From contig DAOVSY010000125.1 of the NCBI GenBank assembly GCA_030633365.1, forward strand, positions 1-8,117: DNA of 8,117 bases, read 5' to 3'. Of this stretch, positions 6,677-8,117 are shown piece after piece. Source of the DNA: Spirochaetaceae bacterium (GTDB taxonomy: Bacteria > Spirochaetota > Spirochaetia > B11-G9). Each line of letters starts with the position of its first letter. The stretch's first letter is position 1. A model generated the notes under the pieces. That model had not been told where the DNA came from and ran no database searches. It saw only the letters and a program-made list of their open reading frames with translations. Position numbers and translations under genes: made by a program.

Positions 6677-6705
6677 TATTTTTTCTTATTTTTCATAACA
6701 TCTGT

Positions 6706-6734
6706 ACTATCCACTATCCGGATTTTTATGTCAA
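6706..6734 (-). promoter_or_regulatory. Candidate promoter of the MFS transporter operon
   Basis: On the minus strand a perfect TTGACA (6734-6729) is followed after 17 bases by GATAGT (6711-6706, 4 of 6 to consensus). Transcription would start near 6699, leaving a leader of only about 23 bases before the TTG start. No copy of the TTGCATGCAA operator lies next to it; the nearest is about 230 bases upstream in the dehydrogenase promoter. Confidence 0.4.
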
Positions 6735-6931
6735 CTAAGATCTATTTCAGGCTTTTGTGCTGTACATGATATTATTTCGCTTTTAGCTTTTTCCGTCGGT
6801 TTACTGTGGTTATTTTAGAGAAGAGATACTTTTAAATTCAAAATGAGTTACATCGAAAAAAGCTGTATTTGCAACTGTATCCAGAGGAAATTAGGTGAAA
6901 AATTAAGTGAAAATTTTAAATAATAGTTTTC
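6735..6931. other. Non-coding divergent intergenic stretch between transporter and dehydrogenase promoters
   Basis: No supportable ORF is seen on either strand. The only structure noted is a tandem 12-bp AT-rich repeat, TTAGGTGAAAAA (6891-6902) then TTAAGTGAAAAT (6903-6914), 10 of 12 identical. It lies just upstream of the dehydrogenase -35 and could act as an UP element or activator site. The rest shows no RNA gene or riboswitch that can be recognised by eye. Confidence 0.4.
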
Positions 6932-6960
6932 TTGACAAATGTAGATTTGTGTAGGACAAT
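6932..6960 (+). promoter_or_regulatory. Predicted promoter of the D-2-hydroxyacid dehydrogenase operon
   Basis: TTGACA (6932-6937) is followed after exactly 17 bases by GACAAT (6955-6960, 4 of 6 to consensus). The operator lies directly downstream, over the expected start site near 6967. The region 6930-6950 matches the kdgK promoter (3386-3366, minus strand) at 18 of 21 positions, which points to co-regulated, related promoters. Confidence 0.6.
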
Positions 6961-6965
6961 CCAGT

Positions 6966-6979
6966 TGTTGCATGCAACA
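6966..6979. promoter_or_regulatory. Predicted LacI-family operator upstream of the D-2-hydroxyacid dehydrogenase
   Basis: TGTTGCATGCAACA is a perfect 14-bp palindrome sharing the core TTGCATGCAA with the site at 3337-3346. It covers the predicted transcription start, the classical place for repression. The window's LacI protein is the obvious candidate to bind it. Confidence 0.7.
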
Positions 6980-7027
6980 GGCTAAAAATATTATTCTTGT
7001 CTTTATAATCCTGTAAGGAGGAAAGCA

Positions 7028-7987
7028 ATGTTCAAAGTTGCAGTTACTGATGACAGATATGGAAGTTACACAGAAGAAATAAATGTTCTAAAAGAAATAG
7101 GTGCAGAGCTTGTTATTCTGGATCCTGAAAATAAAGAAGAATTTAATAAAGGAATTGTTGAAGCTGATGCCCTTCTTGTAAATCTTCATCCTATGACTGA
7201 GACCCTCATCTCCAAACTTGATAAATGTAAAGTCATTTCCAGATATGGAGTTGGTTATGATAATGTGGATGTTGATGCTGCAACAAAAAATGGAATATGG
7301 GTTGCCAGAGTTCCTGACTATTCAATAGAGGATGTTTCCGACCAGGCACTGGCTCTATTAATGGCCTGTATCCGAAAAATAGCCTATAAGGACAGGATGA
7401 TCCGTAATGGTAAGTGGAACCTTCATGATGATCAGCCCTGTCACAGAATTAAAGATAGTGTTTTAGGCTTAATTGGCTATGGTGCAATATCCAGACGTTT
7501 CCATGAGAAAACAATGGGTTTTGGACTATCAAAGGTACTTGTTTATGATCCCTATGTTGATGATGAAATGATTAAGGAGAATGGTGGAATTCCTTCAGAC
7601 CTCGATACTATTCTGACTGATTCTGATTATATATCAGTACATGTTCCATTGGCTGACAGTACAAGAGGATTGATAAGTAAGGACCAACTCCAGCTAATGA
7701 AAAAAGGAGCAATCCTTATTAATACTTCAAGAGGCCCGGTTCTTAACGAAGCTGATGTTACAGAAGCTCTGAAGATAGGTACTATAACAGGAGCAGGCCT
7801 GGATGTTTTCGAAACAGAGCCTCTTTCATTAGACAGCCCCTTACGTAAACTTGACAATGTTGTTCTGTCTGATCATACAGGCTGGTACAGTGAGGAATCC
7901 AAAGTGGAGCTTAAGACAAAAGCAGCTTTGAATATTGTTTCTGTTTTGAAAGGTGGAAAACCTATTTATCCGGTCAATGAGATTTAA
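7028..7987 (+). CDS. NAD-dependent D-2-hydroxyacid dehydrogenase (CtBP/phosphoglycerate dehydrogenase-like)
   Basis: This 319-residue enzyme belongs to the D-isomer-specific 2-hydroxyacid dehydrogenases, which interconvert a 2-keto acid and a D-2-hydroxy acid using NAD(P)H in the cytoplasm. Motifs seen are RYGVGYDNVDVDAA (72-85), the nucleotide-binding GYGAIS (150-155, with Ser instead of the third Gly), VHVPLADSTRGLI (204-216), NTSRGPVLNE (232-241, catalytic Arg235), GLDVFETEP (257-265, catalytic Glu264) and SDHTGWYSEES (281-291, catalytic His283). The HxxWYSEE form resembles the C-terminal-binding-protein branch rather than lactate dehydrogenase. Glyoxylate, hydroxypyruvate or a sugar-derived keto acid are all possible substrates. 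AAGGAGG about seven bases before the ATG fixes the start. The promoter carries the LacI-type operator. A TIM-barrel isomerase gene begins 26 bases after the stop, so the two form an operon. Confidence 0.9.
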   Translation: MFKVAVTDDRYGSYTEEINVLKEIGAELVILDPENKEEFNKGIVEADALLVNLHPMTETLISKLDKCKVISRYGVGYDNVDVDAATKNGIWVARVPDYSIEDVSDQALALLMACIRKIAYKDRMIRNGKWNLHDDQPCHRIKDSVLGLIGYGAISRRFHEKTMGFGLSKVLVYDPYVDDEMIKENGGIPSDLDTILTDSDYISVHVPLADSTRGLISKDQLQLMKKGAILINTSRGPVLNEADVTEALKIGTITGAGLDVFETEPLSLDSPLRKLDNVVLSDHTGWYSEESKVELKTKAALNIVSVLKGGKPIYPVNEI

Positions 7988-8013
7988 AATCCAATTTACA
8001 GAGGCAAGGTCTG

Positions 8014-8117
8014 ATGATAAAAACTGCAATATGTAATGAACTATTTGGAAGTATTGATTTTCAGAAAAGCTGTGATTTGGTGGCTGCTCATGGATTTAAT
8101 GGGATTGAAATTGCTCC
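8014..8117 (+). CDS. Sugar phosphate isomerase/epimerase-like TIM-barrel protein, 5' end only
   Basis: Only the first 34 codons are in the window, starting at the ATG 8014-8016 and running open to the edge. The peptide begins MIKTAICNELFGSIDFQ and ends AAHGFNGIEIAP. The opening beta strand, the helix and the GFNGIEIAP strand are the first elements of the xylose-isomerase-like (AP endonuclease 2) barrel used by sugar phosphate isomerases, epimerases and inosose dehydratases. A modest ribosome binding site (GAGGCAAGG) precedes it. It follows the dehydrogenase closely with no terminator between, so it is co-transcribed and presumably controlled by the same operator. It would act on a sugar, keto-sugar or cyclitol intermediate; the exact reaction cannot be told from this fragment. 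Confidence 0.7.
   Translation, partial: MIKTAICNELFGSIDFQKSCDLVAAHGFNGIEIA

Noticed and set aside
1..8117. CRISPR array, insertion sequence transposase, phage or defence genes
   Set aside because: No regularly spaced repeats, transposase motifs or phage-like proteins were seen on either strand.

Overview
The window is an AT-rich bacterial chromosome segment that carries a carbohydrate or sugar-acid catabolism locus. Most genes have strong GGAGG-type ribosome binding sites. An FMN/4Fe-4S enzyme suggests an anaerobic or facultative organism. A spirochaete or firmicute would fit, but nothing here fixes the phylum. Both window edges cut through genes.

Layout. A minus-strand operon runs from about 3350 down through position 1: a 2-keto-3-deoxygluconate (KDG) kinase of the PfkB family, then a PreA/dihydropyrimidine-dehydrogenase-like flavoprotein with a C-terminal ferredoxin domain, then a Gfo/Idh/MocA oxidoreductase cut by the left edge. 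Between the last two lies a GC-rich 104-bp palindromic element (912-1015) with 10-bp perfect terminal inverted repeats; it also supplies the stop codon of the flavoprotein gene. Divergent from the kinase is a LacI-family regulator (plus strand). It converges on a second minus-strand unit, an MFS transporter followed by a second Gfo/Idh/MocA oxidoreductase. Divergent from the transporter is a plus-strand unit: a D-2-hydroxyacid dehydrogenase followed by the first 34 codons of a sugar phosphate isomerase/epimerase-like TIM-barrel protein.

Regulation. Both divergent intergenic regions contain the same palindrome, TTGCATGCAA. It lies next to TTGACA-type promoters whose -35 regions match at 18 of 21 positions. 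The natural reading is that the window's LacI protein represses the kinase operon, itself and the dehydrogenase operon. Its hinge helix lacks the leucine that canonical LacI/PurR proteins insert at a central CpG, and the palindrome has no central CpG.

Function. Uptake (MFS), oxidation at hydroxyl groups (two Gfo/Idh proteins, one 2-hydroxyacid dehydrogenase), isomerisation and a KDG-type kinase fit degradation of a sugar acid, cyclitol or modified sugar to a phosphorylated ketodeoxy acid. The unexpected member is the PreA-like flavoprotein. Its relatives reduce a ring C=C bond in pyrimidines, and no pyrimidine gene or PreT partner is seen nearby. The substrate of the locus cannot be read from the sequence, and no aldolase is in the window.
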